This document shows, piece by piece, positions 10,567-21,469 of a stretch of DNA of 64,000 nucleotides. The DNA comes from Tribonema minus (Eukaryota; Sar; Xanthophyceae; Tribonematales; Tribonemataceae), in contig JAFCMP010000024.1 of the NCBI GenBank assembly GCA_017506865.1, forward strand, positions 62,001-126,000, in the 5' to 3' direction. Positions within the stretch are counted from its first letter, which is position 1; every line of letters starts with the position of its first letter. Under the pieces are notes generated by a model. It was given only the letters and a program-made list of their open reading frames with translations. It searched no databases and was not told the DNA's origin. A program made the position numbers and the translations under genes.

Positions 10567-11016
10567 TGACAGGTAGCACGGGACCCGCTCCGCTCATTCG
10601 CGACCCTGAAACCCAAAAAGCAACCGAGCACTTATGCTATAGTGAAGTCAGTCAAGACACTCAAACTGTTGAAGTTTGACAATGGTAGATTCTTGGCCTC
10701 ACTTAGACGCACCAGAAGAGCTGTTGGTAGTTGAAGTTTAGACGGGTGGAGCCGTGCTATTGCACGCTGAGCAGTGTTATGACAGTTGAAGTTGGCATGA
10801 AGTTGAAGTATGAATATCACCGTTGAAGTACAATATCACATCAGGAACAACATCAACTTCAACAAGTGAGTAGTCAGCAGATGCCCCTGACATAGGGCTA
10901 CAGCATGCCATTACCCAACTTCAACACCTGTTCTGCCCTGGAGACTTTACTATAGCATAAGTGCTCGGTTGCTTTTTGAGTTTCAGGGTCGCGGATGAGC
11001 GGAGCGGATCCTGTCA
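10567..11016. mobile_element. Foldback / MITE-like element
   Basis: Inverted arms of about 65-70 bases (roughly 10567-10648 and 10942-11016) share CGACCCTGAAAC, CAAAAAGCAACCGAGCACTT and ATGCTATAGT with few differences. Both outer ends read TGACAGG. The core of about 290 bases has no open frame and is rich in GTTGAAGTT-type motifs. No clear target-site duplication is seen. Long-TIR miniature DNA transposon is the best guess. Confidence 0.75.
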
Positions 11017-11040
11017 CGCAGAGGCTGCTGCACCCGGTCG

Positions 11041-11077
11041 CGCAGAGGCTGCTGCACCCGGTGCAGCAGCCTCTGCG
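11041..11077. repeat. Perfect 17-bp hairpin
   Basis: Arms CGCAGAGGCTGCTGCAC (11041-11057) and its exact reverse complement (11061-11077) are separated by CCG. An extra direct copy of the left arm precedes it at 11017-11034. Confidence 0.9.
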
Positions 11078-11079
11078 TT

Positions 11080-12630
11080 TCACTTGGATCGTTGCATCCT
11101 CTGCAAGCAGTGCGAATAAGTATCGAACCTAATGAGTCCGGCGGGCTCAAAGCCACTAAACGCTGGCTGCCAGTGGGGAGATTGCAGGCGTACATACATG
11201 ACCAACCTTTAAGCGCATTGGAGTCTATAACACCCATCATCATGCGTCAGTGAAGTAACGGCGCTCTGAGTGCTAATACTGTAGTTGCACATCTTGCAGA
11301 CCAGAGAGGTGTGCATGTGTTTCCTGCGCAGCATTGACCCTAGGCTTGCGCCTTGTCATTTGCATCATACAGCAAACATTCTGGAAGATGTCAACGACCG
11401 CGCAATTTCGATCACATGCATCCGCCATCCAAAGCAATGAACGCAACCGTTTCAGCAGTGAGAATGAGAAATATGGGGTCACAAGAAGCAAGCGTCGCAA
11501 GTAGGCAACACACATGCGCGCGCACACGCGCATTAAACTCAACCCTCTCTCTTGCCAGTGTCCGCGTGGCCGCATTGAAAGTCACAACATGCTTTTGCAA
11601 AGTATGCGCACACAGCATAGGATGCACATGCAGTCTGCAACTGAGTTAAAATCCTTACAGGCCTTCCTGAGAAGATGTGAATATGCTGCAGGCCATGACC
11701 TTCGCTGCAGAGTACATGTTTGACGTAAGCGACTGCTATGTAGATGTGGTGACGTACTCGTCACATTGCAATTGACATCACGGTGCTAGTGGTCGTCATG
11801 AAGCAATGCATGTTTGCAATGAGCCGAGCCAGTGGCGCCAACAGACCTGCTTTGCCACTGTCACAGACCTGCAACTGCTGCTGCTGATGCCACGCGTACT
11901 GCCATTGCCGGCGCATCTGATGCCAACACTGCTGCCGCTCTACCTGTGCCTGCATTTTCACCCCTAATGCGCACGGCTATTGAAGCTAATGGGCATCTGC
12001 ATACAGAGCCCGTGTCTGCAGGCGTGTTACCGTTACATAGACAGACTGTGCCGTCCATCAGCCCTGCCGCTCCTCTGTGCCCTTGCATCTGCCGCGCTCC
12101 TAAACTGCAAGCTGTACACATCCAAGTTTGTCGCGTACGGGCTTGCCGCTACATATATGTTATTGAAACGTGGTAGCGGCTTTGCAATATGTATCTCACG
12201 TATATACACAGAAACGTTACCAGCAGTTTAAGTCGCGACAGTCTTGTCCACATCTATCATACACAGGATGAAGTCGCCAATGACAAACACATCGAGAACA
12301 AACAGTATATCTGTGCAGTTGGATAGACCATGCAGACTCAGCATACGCGCCGCACTCTTAAGGGTGTACTGTGCAATGAACGGCATTGGAGGCCTGTCAC
12401 CTCAGGGCGCGCTCTACCCTAATTGCAAACGAAGGCGTTTACGACTTAAAGCTTGGTCATGCTCAGTGTGTACTTCTTATTATTCATGCATAGGGGCGCA
12501 CAAATGCCCTTTTTGTAGAATATGAAACCTATTGCTAGAGAAAATGTCCACGACTGCTCACCACGCGTATGCGGCAATCAACATAGCATTCCCCCGTTAT
12601 ACCCCCCCAGCTACTGCTAAAAATATGTCC
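11080..12630. other. No recognisable gene
   Basis: Nothing in either strand can be tied to a protein or RNA family. Confidence 0.35.
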
Positions 12631-12635
12631 AGCCA

Positions 12636-12917
12636 TCACCCTGAGGCGCTCAGTGTGTACTCCGCCGTGTGAGTATGCTGCTGGACCTGCTGAGACCGCT
12701 CCGCCAGAATGCTCTCCAGCTGCAAGCACTCAACCTCCGGTGATCGGCGCTGTTCCAGACCCTCGTGGCGATTGCACTGCAGGTCGTTCATGTTGTCGCA
12801 GTAGATTCGAAGCTGCGAGACGAGCTCGCCTACGGATTTCAAGTTGCTCGCTTGGACGAGGTCGCTACGCGACTGTTGTGCCTCCGCCAAACCAGCGTTG
12901 CAATGCTGGTGTAACAT
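12636..12917 (-). CDS. Possible coiled-coil exon
   Basis: From the ATG at 12918-12916 a frame of about 93 residues has strong amphipathic helical character: SNLKSVGELVSQLRIYC, then VECLQLESILAERSQQVQQH. This looks more protein-like than the surrounding shadow frames, but no family is recognised and no flanking exons could be attached. It may be one exon of a larger minus-strand gene or a relic. Confidence 0.3.
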   Translation of the reverse strand: MLHQHCNAGLAEAQQSRSDLVQASNLKSVGELVSQLRIYCDNMNDLQCNRHEGLEQRRSPEVECLQLESILAERSQQVQQHTHTAEYTLSASG

Positions 12918-12959
12918 GGCGCCCGCATGTATCTCAACACTCCCTGCGTGCAAGAGCAG

Positions 12960-14830
12960 CCATGCCTGCTCCAGCCAGTGTCGCTTGCGTGCTGCTGCTG
13001 CCTAGAAGCTGCATCGCCGTCGATGCTGTCGCAGAAGCTGTTGGTCGTTCAGGTTTTTCCCCTTTTAACAATACACTACGCATGTAAAGCGCCTGTGCTG
13101 CTCATCTGCGCCTCTGGTCTCCGCACAACCTGTAGGTTTCGCGGACACAGCAGCCAAGGTGAAGCCACGTCGGGCTTCCTGTCCATTGGGTCTCCCTCGT
13201 CCAGGTGAGCGGTTATCTTCTGCATCGCAACAGAAGCATCGGTGCGAACCTAGCTCATCTGCGCCGCTTGACTAGGCACATTGTCGCCTACAGCAGCAGC
13301 GTTACCGGAAACAGCAGCAACACCAGCAGCGCTTACAACGGCACACAGGCACGTTCCACGTACGTTCGCCCAGAGTTCAAAGTTGAATTTCAGCCCCACA
13401 GCAGGCAACGCATAGCACAGCAAGTTGCCTCTTTCAGAGACAGCGCACAGCAGCACAGGTGTCGCAGCATCAAGAGCAGGGCTTGGACCAACGAACGAGC
13501 ACGTAATATTCGCATAGCTGATGCTACGCTCTTCACGGTCCAGCATCTAGGAAGCCGAAGTTCCGGAGCATTCGCTGGCAGGTGAGATCGATACAAAGTG
13601 GCTGCTCCCTTACTGTCGGAAGCCATGTGTTCCAGCGTCAGAATGCAGCCGCTGTTGCTGCTCAAAATCACAAAACGTTAGCGAAGCTCACCCACACCAC
13701 CGCCCGCAACCTCCTGCGCTTGCCAGGTTGGCGGCAGCAGCGCTCACGTCCCAGCGGCTTCAGGCCAGACCTGGTCGCAGCTGCTGAAAGCGCTGGCTGA
13801 CCTGGACGACGGCAGGTAAGGCGCTCTAGAACCACCAGAGCTGCGACAGGCACTTAAAATTTGTTCGCTTGCGTAGACCGAATGTAACGGCATGCATAGA
13901 GGGGGACCGAGGAGCATAGGTAGAGAGCAGCGAAGAAGTGACGAGTGATCGATTCGGATACAGGTCTTGGTGTCGTACACTCTGAGAGCGAAGTGGGAGT
14001 GCAGCTGTCAAATACCCACTGCTTCGCTGCAACGACGGTGTTATCGCAGCCCGCTCCAGGCATGCGATATCATCAGCCTATTACTATATTACTGAGGTGC
14101 GCAGCTTTGTGTGCGGCGTGCTGTGCTGAGGGAAGCTTGCAAATTCTCCAGAGTAGGAGTATCACTCGTGCACTACTGTACGAGGCAATGCCTGCAGGGC
14201 AATGCCTGCAGTGCTCGTAGAACCCGATAAGTATCTTGACTGATCGACCCTTCTGAGTTAGTGAGTGCAACGTTCCACGATGAAGCCGTGTCGCTGTGAC
14301 GATGAGGTGTCATTGCAGCAGCAGCGCCCGCGTCATTCACGCTCAACATTGGCTGTTGCTCTCGCTTCGGTGCAGTGCCAGAGGACGGCTGTGCCAGTGC
14401 GCGGCACATCGGGGCTCACGTATACGCTCCGTGCTGTTGTCCGACCACTTTTACACTGCCTGGCCATACTTGCTTCTGCCGTACATATCCTCTATCTGTG
14501 CTCCGTACCTCTAATGTCCTGTCGCTCCTGTCCGACAGATAAGGGTCGTACGGCGCAGTCGCATCCTGCATTCTAGTACTTTGTGGCAGCACTTTTCATG
14601 ACGCTGACCCATGAGCTCCTCCGACAACGTGCCCTGTCGCTGACTGCTTGTTGCTTGCAAGTTGATTCCTTAGGTTTTGGTACCGTAGGCATGAACTACT
14701 GTTGTATGCCGCAGCAGCGTCAATGCAACACGCTCTCGTAATCATCAGCAGGGCCCATGCTGCAGTCTTGAAAACGCTCATCTGTTTATGTTTTGACCTA
14801 CCTGCTGCTGCCACCGTGCGCGCTGTTGCC
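12960..14830. other. No recognisable gene
   Basis: Only short, unconvincing frames. CAG/CAA-rich stretches occur near 13290-13330. Confidence 0.35.
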
Positions 14831-14836
14831 ACAGTC

Positions 14837-15061
14837 ATGTCGGATGCTTCAGCAGAGGAGATTGCAGAGCTTGAACAGCTCTTAGCCACAAAGCTGACAG
14901 CGGAAGACATCAAGTTGCTGTTCACGGACACGGTGAAGGGTCAGATGGTGGAGCATGGCCTGGTGACTGCTGCAGCCATTGAGGCAACCGAATTCGACGA
15001 GCTGAGGGGGCTAGGCTTCAAGTTTGGTGCGGCAAAAGTACTTTGGAAGGCTTTCCAAGGG
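14837..15061 (+). CDS. SAM-like domain exon (start of a larger gene)
   Basis: 75 codons starting ATG TCG and ending in phase 0 at a GTGCGT donor. The peptide (MSDASAEEIAELEQLL ... LRGLGFKFGAAKVLWKAFQG) ends with a helix-turn-helix layout typical of sterile alpha motif domains, where L-x-x-LG is followed by a G and a lysine-rich helix. SAM domains mediate oligomerisation or partner binding. The phase-0 donor matches the phase-0 57-nt exon at 18723 and the phase-0 acceptor of the HNH exon at 19567, so this may be the first exon of the HNH gene, with a transposon in the intervening intron. That join is inference. Confidence 0.45.
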
Positions 15062-15639
15062 GTGCGTGACCATGGAATCTGTGATGGAGTTACTTGAGCG
15101 ACTGAAGCGTTTTCTTGGGCGCCATGCTTGCTGCTGCTGGATAAAATGCCGGACTCCTTGAAGAATGCCCTAGCCGAAGCAGACACGAATGATCCGGAGA
15201 ATTATGATGCATATACTGCCAAGGAGTTGGTGGGGCCTTTCGAATTGCTGGCATGACTGCTGGCCTTGCAGCAAAACTGAAAAAAAGCACTTGCAGGTGC
15301 GCTTCTGTCCACAAATGGCCCAAAGTAGTTGTGACAGGATATGATACACCAAGATTGCAAGTGGTGCTCAAAGCGTGTCTGCTGTTGAAAACGTGCTGTT
15401 ACTGTAACAATATTGCAATCGATGCAGACATGACATGATGTCACCACAGGCATCAGCATTCATGTGTACACAATAGCGCGTGTACCAAAGCTGCTTATGC
15501 TGTTCACGACGTACCCACATGCTTGACAGGCGCACACCTTGATGCTATGACAATGGCTCACTTTTTATGATGCGCTGCCTGCTCATTTGGCTTATACACC
15601 ACATATGATCACGCTCTCAGGGCCTTTGCAGAATACGTG

Positions 15640-15884
15640 TACGTCGTTGACTCAGTGCTGTGCCGTCGGCTGACGATTATTACCTTAAGAAAAACTGCAT
15701 ATTTTGGGCTGCCCATCCCAACCATCGTATTTTGGGCTGACGCCAAAAGGGCGCTATGTGTGACTCATGCATGTCAGCTTGACTCGCATGTTGAGGCAAA
15801 GGCACTACAGCCCTGCTCACATTAACTTTGTTCACATTGAATTCCGAATAATATAATGCTTACAGGAGATGACTGGGTTGGGTG
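15640..15884. repeat. Dispersed repeat, copy A
   Basis: About 245 bases starting at GTACGTCGTTGACTCAGTGC, with TGCATATTTTGGRCTGCC and CACATYAACTTTGTTCACAT blocks, recur at 21194-21460. This copy is interrupted by the LTR-type element that follows. Confidence 0.8.
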
Positions 15885-16067
15885 TGACCCAAGCACACGT
15901 GAAGAGAGAACACGTCCCAGTCGCAGGGCGATGCAAGAGTGATATTGATGTCAAGAACACACACGAGCAGGTGAAACTGCGAACGTGTAACTGCCAAGTC
16001 ACACTGCAATGAGATCATGCAAGTGCAGTTGAATTAAACACTAAGCTGAGCAGCTTATATTCCGTCA
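15885..16067 (-). repeat. Left terminal repeat of LTR-type element
   Basis: 183 bases, TG...CA ends, paired with 17602-17783. Confidence 0.88.
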
Positions 16068-17601
16068 CCCTCCCTCAGTACGAAGCCCGGTGCCAGCCTG
16101 AGTGGCTGTAGTACTGGAGTGTACTGTAACTTCTACTAGGAAGGTATGAGCCAGGTGTGTTCTTATGCGAAGAAACGGTGTGTGTCTGGTAGAGCTGGTA
16201 TGGGCCCAGCGTGAACCGTACATGGCTAGCTGTGGAAGCCCAGCATGAACATCAAAGGTGAGCTACAGCGTGAAAGCTGTGTGGAGCTCAAACTTCAGCG
16301 TGAACTGCTGCCGAACTGCAATGTGAACTGCAAGTTGACACAGTATGAAAAGCTGAAAGCAAGTTGAACAACTCACTACTCGGAGTAGGCGCAGAAAATA
16401 GGAAAACTGCCGCCAAGAGATATTACACCCGCTATGCTAGGGTGTGTGTGTCGGGAGGGGGGTTGTCGCATGTGCTATGCGCAATGCCTCACGGCACCGG
16501 CCAGTGTTGGCGATGACAGGCGTGAAGCTGTCCCAGAGGTGAGCCACTCGGCACGCGCAGGTACATGGCTGTGGTTGTGGCGGATGTCGACGTTGATGCC
16601 ACGGTGAAGCAACGCCACATGAGTACACACACCGCCTGCGCGCGCTCGTTGCGCCGCGTCGAAAGCGATCGACGTGATGATGTTGTCGCTGCTGAAGAGT
16701 GCCGGCGTTGGACAGCTGGTGGTCAAGCCGCACTCGATGATGTGTTGAACTAGCCTCTGAGGCATTCACCTGTGTAGGCAGAGCACCTGTGTGGAGCCAC
16801 TCTGGACTCGCTAGGCCGCTCTCCTGTATAGGTCGAACACTGTGTGAGCTTGCGTTCCGTCCTGTGTAGGCACTCCTGTAGCTAGGAGTCCTGTAGGACC
16901 TGATGCTGGTGCCGTGTTGAGACGCTTGCAGGTCAGGATCGACCCTGCAGCTCCCGTATACGCGCTCCAACACCCCTGCGCCTGGCGCACGCCACCACGC
17001 TTGTGTCGCGGATTTGTTGTCGCACTGATGCTGTGCGGTGGCTCACCCTCCCTGGCTCCTGGCTCTGGCTGCACATGAGCATGTGAACCAGCAACCACCT
17101 GCCAGAACAGTAGGTTTGCCCTGCACGCCAGCGCAGGCGTGCTATCGCCAAGAGCAGGACTGCTGCCTCTTGACGCCTAGGAAGCAAGTGAGCACCTGCT
17201 TTCCTATCTCTAGCTGATGAGGAGCAGCTGTAATACCAGCAGTGAGCACTGCTGATGCACACGCGCGGAGCGTGCAATCGCCAAGAGCAGGGCTGCTGCT
17301 GCTGTTTGACGCCCTCTTGAAGCAACAGCCGAACAGCGGTGAGCACCGCTGCTGCTGCTGCTGTTGAGCCAGTTGCCGTATACCAGCAGTGAGCACTGCT
17401 GCTGTATTGGCCGCTGCCACCAGCGCCCGTGCGTCCCTCCTGGCTGAAGGGTCGACTGCTGCCGTTGCACGAGGTGTCTGACCTTTGCTGCCTCAACACA
17501 TCTCAGGACTCATAACCTGACGGAGTTTAAGCAGTATTGCTATCAAACCTGACAGAACATAGCTGTAGGAAGCGACATGCAGAGGCGGGCAGCCAAGGTG
17601 C

Positions 17602-17783
17602 TGACCCAAGCACACGTGAAGAGAGAACACGTCCCAGTCGCAGGGTGATGCAAGAGTGATATTGATGTCAAGAACACACACGAGCAGGTGAAATTGCGAA
17701 CGCGTAACTGCCAACTCACACTGCAATGAGATCATGCAAGTGCAGTTGAAGTACACACTAAGCCGAGCAGCTTAATTCCGTCA
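17602..17783 (-). repeat. Right terminal repeat of LTR-type element
   Basis: 182 bases, TG...CA ends, paired with 15885-16067. Confidence 0.88.
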
Positions 17784-18722
17784 GCTTACATGAGATGACT
17801 GGGTTGGGTGTGATTTTCCTTAGATGCAAATATGTGAGGAGCGTCATGGTAGCATAAAGTGCAAGCGTTGCGGAACAGGCAACAACACATAAAACCGAAT
17901 TGAAACAATAGCGCTGTTGTAGTTGCAGATGGAGGCCTGCCACATGGCAGCTGCTCAGCAGTAGCAACAGCGGCTACATGTATGTGTCAGTCACTATCAC
18001 CGTCAGCTGGTCTGCCGATATCCTTGGCGAAAGAGAACCTGAATCTAATGGCCAACATACTGGGTAGTATACGCGCTACATTATGAGGTGGAGAACACGT
18101 CAAATCCTGAGTGCAGCATGGATTAAAATATATATAGTTCATAAGCTTTGTACCTATGAGATTAATTATAATGTACTTCGTATGACGTAGCAAAACGCAT
18201 ATATACCTTATACCCCTAGCTGTAAGTGACACAATTGCTAACATGATGTCATAACTCTTTGGATGGCTCATGCGATTTGATTTGGTCACTGCTGTGCACT
18301 CGATCTTGGCGTGCATAAGCTTGCGCTGGTCACTGGCTTGATCTGCTGCTGCATGCTGCCAAGTTGTCGTCAACTGTCGAGGTCCCTACCTCATGTGCAC
18401 CTGGTCACCACAATGTTGCATCATTTTGCTGCTGTCGTGTGAGCGCGCCTGAACCTTGTTTCTGAGCTTGTGTGTTGCGTAGCATCATGTGGCTACTGGC
18501 GCATTGGGGCCCGCTTTCCCACCTGCTGCTGGCTTGCCCCTCATATTGCAGCTCTCTTCTGCAAATGCTGGTGTATGTGTTGCTGTTTTACGCAGAGTCC
18601 TCAAGGTTTGTTGTGCTGTTGCTTGCAAGCTCTTGTTGCACATACACACCATGCGCATAAATGGCTTATCCCATTCCCTGCCTGCTCATTCTGCCTCTTG
18701 CCTTGTCTATCTTCACCCTCAG

Positions 18723-18779
18723 GTGCTGCGCACGCCGAAGCTGGCGCTGGTAGTGGCGCTGGCGGTGCCGCAGCTGCAG
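18723..18779 (+). CDS. 57-nt phase-0 exon, copy 1
   Basis: Bounded by CAG| and |GTGAGA, it encodes VLRTPKLALVVALAVPQLQ. A near-identical exon with the same splice sites and the same following intron lies at 22483-22539. Conservation of frame and splice sites in both copies suggests a real small exon, probably belonging to the HNH gene downstream. No function is assigned. Confidence 0.45.
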
Positions 18780-18989
18780 GTGAGATGGTTGTTGTATGCG
18801 TAGCAGATGTTCTTGTGTTACCGTGCAGAGGTTGCAGGTGGTGCAGTGACCGTCACTTGTGCCCTAGAAGTCTTGTTCTATGGGCAGCGTAATTTTATAG
18901 GCGCGCAGCATACGCACGTTCACAAATATGTATTCCATGCACTCTCGCCATTGCTGTGTCCTGGGTGCATGCTTGCAGTGCATATCTGC

Positions 18990-19360
18990 TGAGGGCGTGG
19001 CAGGTCCAGTAACTTCCTCAGGTGGGGATATCTGACGAGCAACATCCCTCGCCCAAATTGCTTCTACCGTTGTAGTGATTGCATCTGTCGAATGTTCGTA
19101 AACGCATCGCAGCTTGTGGCATCTTAATGGTTGGTCACACATTTGTTGTCAGCTGTTCTCTTCTCGGTAACCTCTTCAGGTGAAATCATCTGACGAGCAT
19201 CATCCCTTGCCCAATTCGCTTCTACCGTTGTAGTGGTTGAACTTGTCAAATGTTTCGTGGGCGTATTTAATGGCAATTTGAGGTTGGTCAGACATGTGTG
19301 GTCAGATGTTCTGTTTTCAAGGGGGATGGAGGCCACAACATCCACACTAGGGATGACGCT
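18990..19360. repeat. Two diverged tandem units of about 170 bp
   Basis: Each unit carries CTCAGGTG, ATCTGACGAGCA, CTTCTACCGTTGTAGTG and a GGTTGGTCA block. Related units recur at 21440-22990. Confidence 0.7.
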
Positions 19361-19566
19361 GGCCTGAATCATGCCAGGCAGCAGAACTTGTGTTTCCTGT
19401 ACCTCCAGGACAAATCAGGTGACACCTAGTAGGTTCTTGAAGGCACCTGTGCAAAAGTGCTTGTCTCATGGGTACTGAGGCTGTTTGTCTTAGTTTTTCA
19501 CAAACATCTCTTGTGTGTTTCTGCTGCGTTGCTATGCACTGCTGTCAGCCGTGTATGTTGTACAGG

Positions 19567-20405
19567 CATGCATCGTGGGCTGCATTCACTTCAAAGGCAT
19601 ACGTGCTACAATCTACAAGGATGCGGAAGAGCACACTGCGTACTGCATTGGTGACTCCCACCAGGATTGCATCAAGTATACTGGCGATGACCTCATGCTC
19701 CACCTGGGGTTTGAATTCAAGCAGCAGGCCCTGGATTTCCAGACTCACCTGTGGAAGATGGGGCGAGGAGAGGTGGTGGCGTCCCTTATCGGCAGAGTGC
19801 GTGATGTTGTTGTGAGCAGTACCGTTGCAGCACAGTTGGGCGACCGTATCAGCGCTAGCCATTATGATGCAGGGCTCACAGAATCCCCGGCCGCAACGCT
19901 GGAAGATGCGGCAAGTGCGGCGGACTCACCTACCACCTCAAACCACAGCATTGCGCTAGAATCGCCCCTGGCTGTGTTTATGTCTATTGAGAAGCCTTCA
20001 GCGTTCTGTGGTGGGGTGGACAAGGCACACATATGGCCTAGGAAAAAGTGCACGGACGCTGAGGCGCAGGATCCTCACAACTTGCTGGCTCTCAGCAAAA
20101 CTCTGCACTCGTGCTTCAATGGGCCCCACCGCGGTATCCCCCAGATTGCAATTCGACCCCTTGACTCGCTAGCACCTGCTGCAGTGCCTGGCAGGCGGCA
20201 GAGGGTTATGGTAGCTGTAGAGTACCGTGAGGCGTCAAGCCTGGTTCAGTGGCTTGCCCTTGTACTGAAGGATGGAACACAGCGGGTGGAGACCTCCCCA
20301 GGCTGCTTTGAGTTTCACACATGGGTAGAGTCAGAAGACCCGACCAAATTTTGCCACTACCTGCAGCGATCTTATGATGCAATCAAGGAGATGTGGAACC
20401 CGTAG
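19567..20405 (+). CDS. HNH-nuclease-like protein, main exon
   Basis: Reads in phase 0 from an acceptor TGTTGTACAG| to a TAG at 20403-20405 (about 279 residues). Near the middle, AHIWPRKKC followed by DPHNLLALSKTLHSCFNG gives the His-Asn-His arrangement of the HNH_2 family, whose fold binds one metal ion and cuts DNA. The first ~60 residues (CIHFKGIRATIYKDAEEH...) form a separate small domain that I do not recognise. The C-terminal third (VEYREASSLVQWLALVLKDG) is also unassigned. Upstream exons are uncertain; the SAM-like exon at 14837 and the 57-nt exon at 18723 fit in phase. The frame is intact, so the gene is probably functional. Substrate unknown; HNH_2 domains occur in restriction-like, transposon-linked and effector-like proteins. 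Confidence 0.65.
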
Positions 20406-20834
20406 TATGATGGACGCCTAATAGTATCTATGAAGCAAATGTGGAATGGCGGTAGTACCATGCACGGCTCACGTTGCCGCATCCTTTGTATGCTACTTTT
20501 CATATGTGTCTGGCCGGCTGTGACGGTTGTAGTGGAGTGCTGTGATGACGCTATGCAGTGATGGTTGAGCAGTTGTTTGCAGCATAATAAGCCGCGCTGA
20601 TAACAGGCGGCGCTGTTGCAAGGCGACATGGTGTGGGGCACAGCCAACGCATACTTGCTTGGTCGCGCTGTTGCCTTTGTTGCGCCACTGCATATGTCTT
20701 GCACCCACTGGTGCGCCACCATCGCCGCCCATCACAACAGGGACGATGCATGTAATGTGTAACATGCTGCAACCCTAGAGCGGAACCGTCAAGGGCGGTA
20801 GGCGAGTCATCATAAGGGTACGCTAGCAGCAGGC

Positions 20835-21145
20835 AAGGGGAACCACCAGCAGCAGCAGCAGCTAGCGGTAGAGATACAGCAGTAGCAGCATCACGGCAGC
20901 AGCAGCAACAACCCAGCCGTGTAGCTGTGCAGCAGCAACGACAGCCGCAGCAGCTGCAGCAAGCGATGCAGCTGCAGTAGCAGAGGCAAGCCTGAAGCCT
21001 TGCTGTGCGGCCTTGCTGTGCAGTACAGCACCAGCGGCAGCAGCAGCCACTGCGGCAGCAGCAGCCACTGCGGCAGCAGCAGCAGACCCGGCAGCAATCC
21101 TGAAGCAGTGCTGGGCACTACAGCTGCAGTAGCAGCACCAGCAGC
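20835..21145. repeat. CAG-rich low-complexity tract
   Basis: Imperfect (CAG)n, with an 18-bp unit GGCAGCAGCAGCCACTGC repeated at about 21035-21078. Confidence 0.85.
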
Positions 21146-21149
21146 AGGT

Positions 21150-21235
21150 TGACCGACCGTTATGTGTACGTCGTTGCCGTCGGCTGACCGACCGTTATGT
21201 GTACGTCGTTGACTCAGTGCTGTGCTGTCAGCTGA
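21150..21235. repeat. Short tandem duplication
   Basis: TGACCGACCGTTATGTGTAC followed by GTCGTTG is repeated twice, then a third partial copy begins the dispersed repeat. Confidence 0.7.
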
Positions 21236-21460
21236 CCGTTATATCATAAGAAAAGCTGCATATTTTGGACTGCCACTATGCCGACCATCGTGTTTTGGGC
21301 TGAAGGCAGAGGGTGCTTTGTGTAACTCATGCATGTCAGCTCGCCTCGCCCGTTAAGGCAATGGCACTACAGGCCTGCTCACATCAACTTTGTTCACATA
21401 AGCTGCCGAATAACATAATGCTCACATGAGATGAGTGGGTCAGGTGTGATTTTTTTTGGC
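21194..21460. repeat. Dispersed repeat, copy B (uninterrupted)
   Basis: Homologous to 15640-15884 and continuing through the sequence corresponding to 17784-17850, thus showing the site before the LTR-type element inserted. Confidence 0.8.
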
Positions 21461-21469
21461 TGCAAATCT

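Larger units (their letters stand above)
15885..17783 (-). mobile_element. Non-coding LTR-type element (TRIM/LARD-like) with long flanking duplication
   Basis: Terminal direct repeats of 183 and 182 bases (15885-16067 and 17602-17783) are about 95% identical and have TG...CA ends (TGACCCAAG...ATTCCGTCA). On the minus strand GAGGGAGGG lies directly next to the left repeat, as a polypurine tract would. A TGGCTGCCCGCC site begins six bases inside the right repeat and could be a primer-binding site. The interior has no retrotransposon protein. The flanks carry a 27-bp direct duplication (15858-15884 and 17784-17810, one mismatch), much longer than the usual 4-6 bp. The related repeat at about 21420-21470 shows the uninterrupted target. 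Confidence 0.78.

Noticed and set aside
16437..17499. Protein-coding genes inside the 15.9-17.8 kb element
   Set aside because: The open frames resemble no Gag or Pol protein and are rich in repeats (CAG-type); the element is treated as non-coding.
18780..18900. Second exon after the 57-nt exon (AGGTTGCA... block conserved in both copies)
   Set aside because: Read in phase 0 it meets a TGA in both copies within a few codons.
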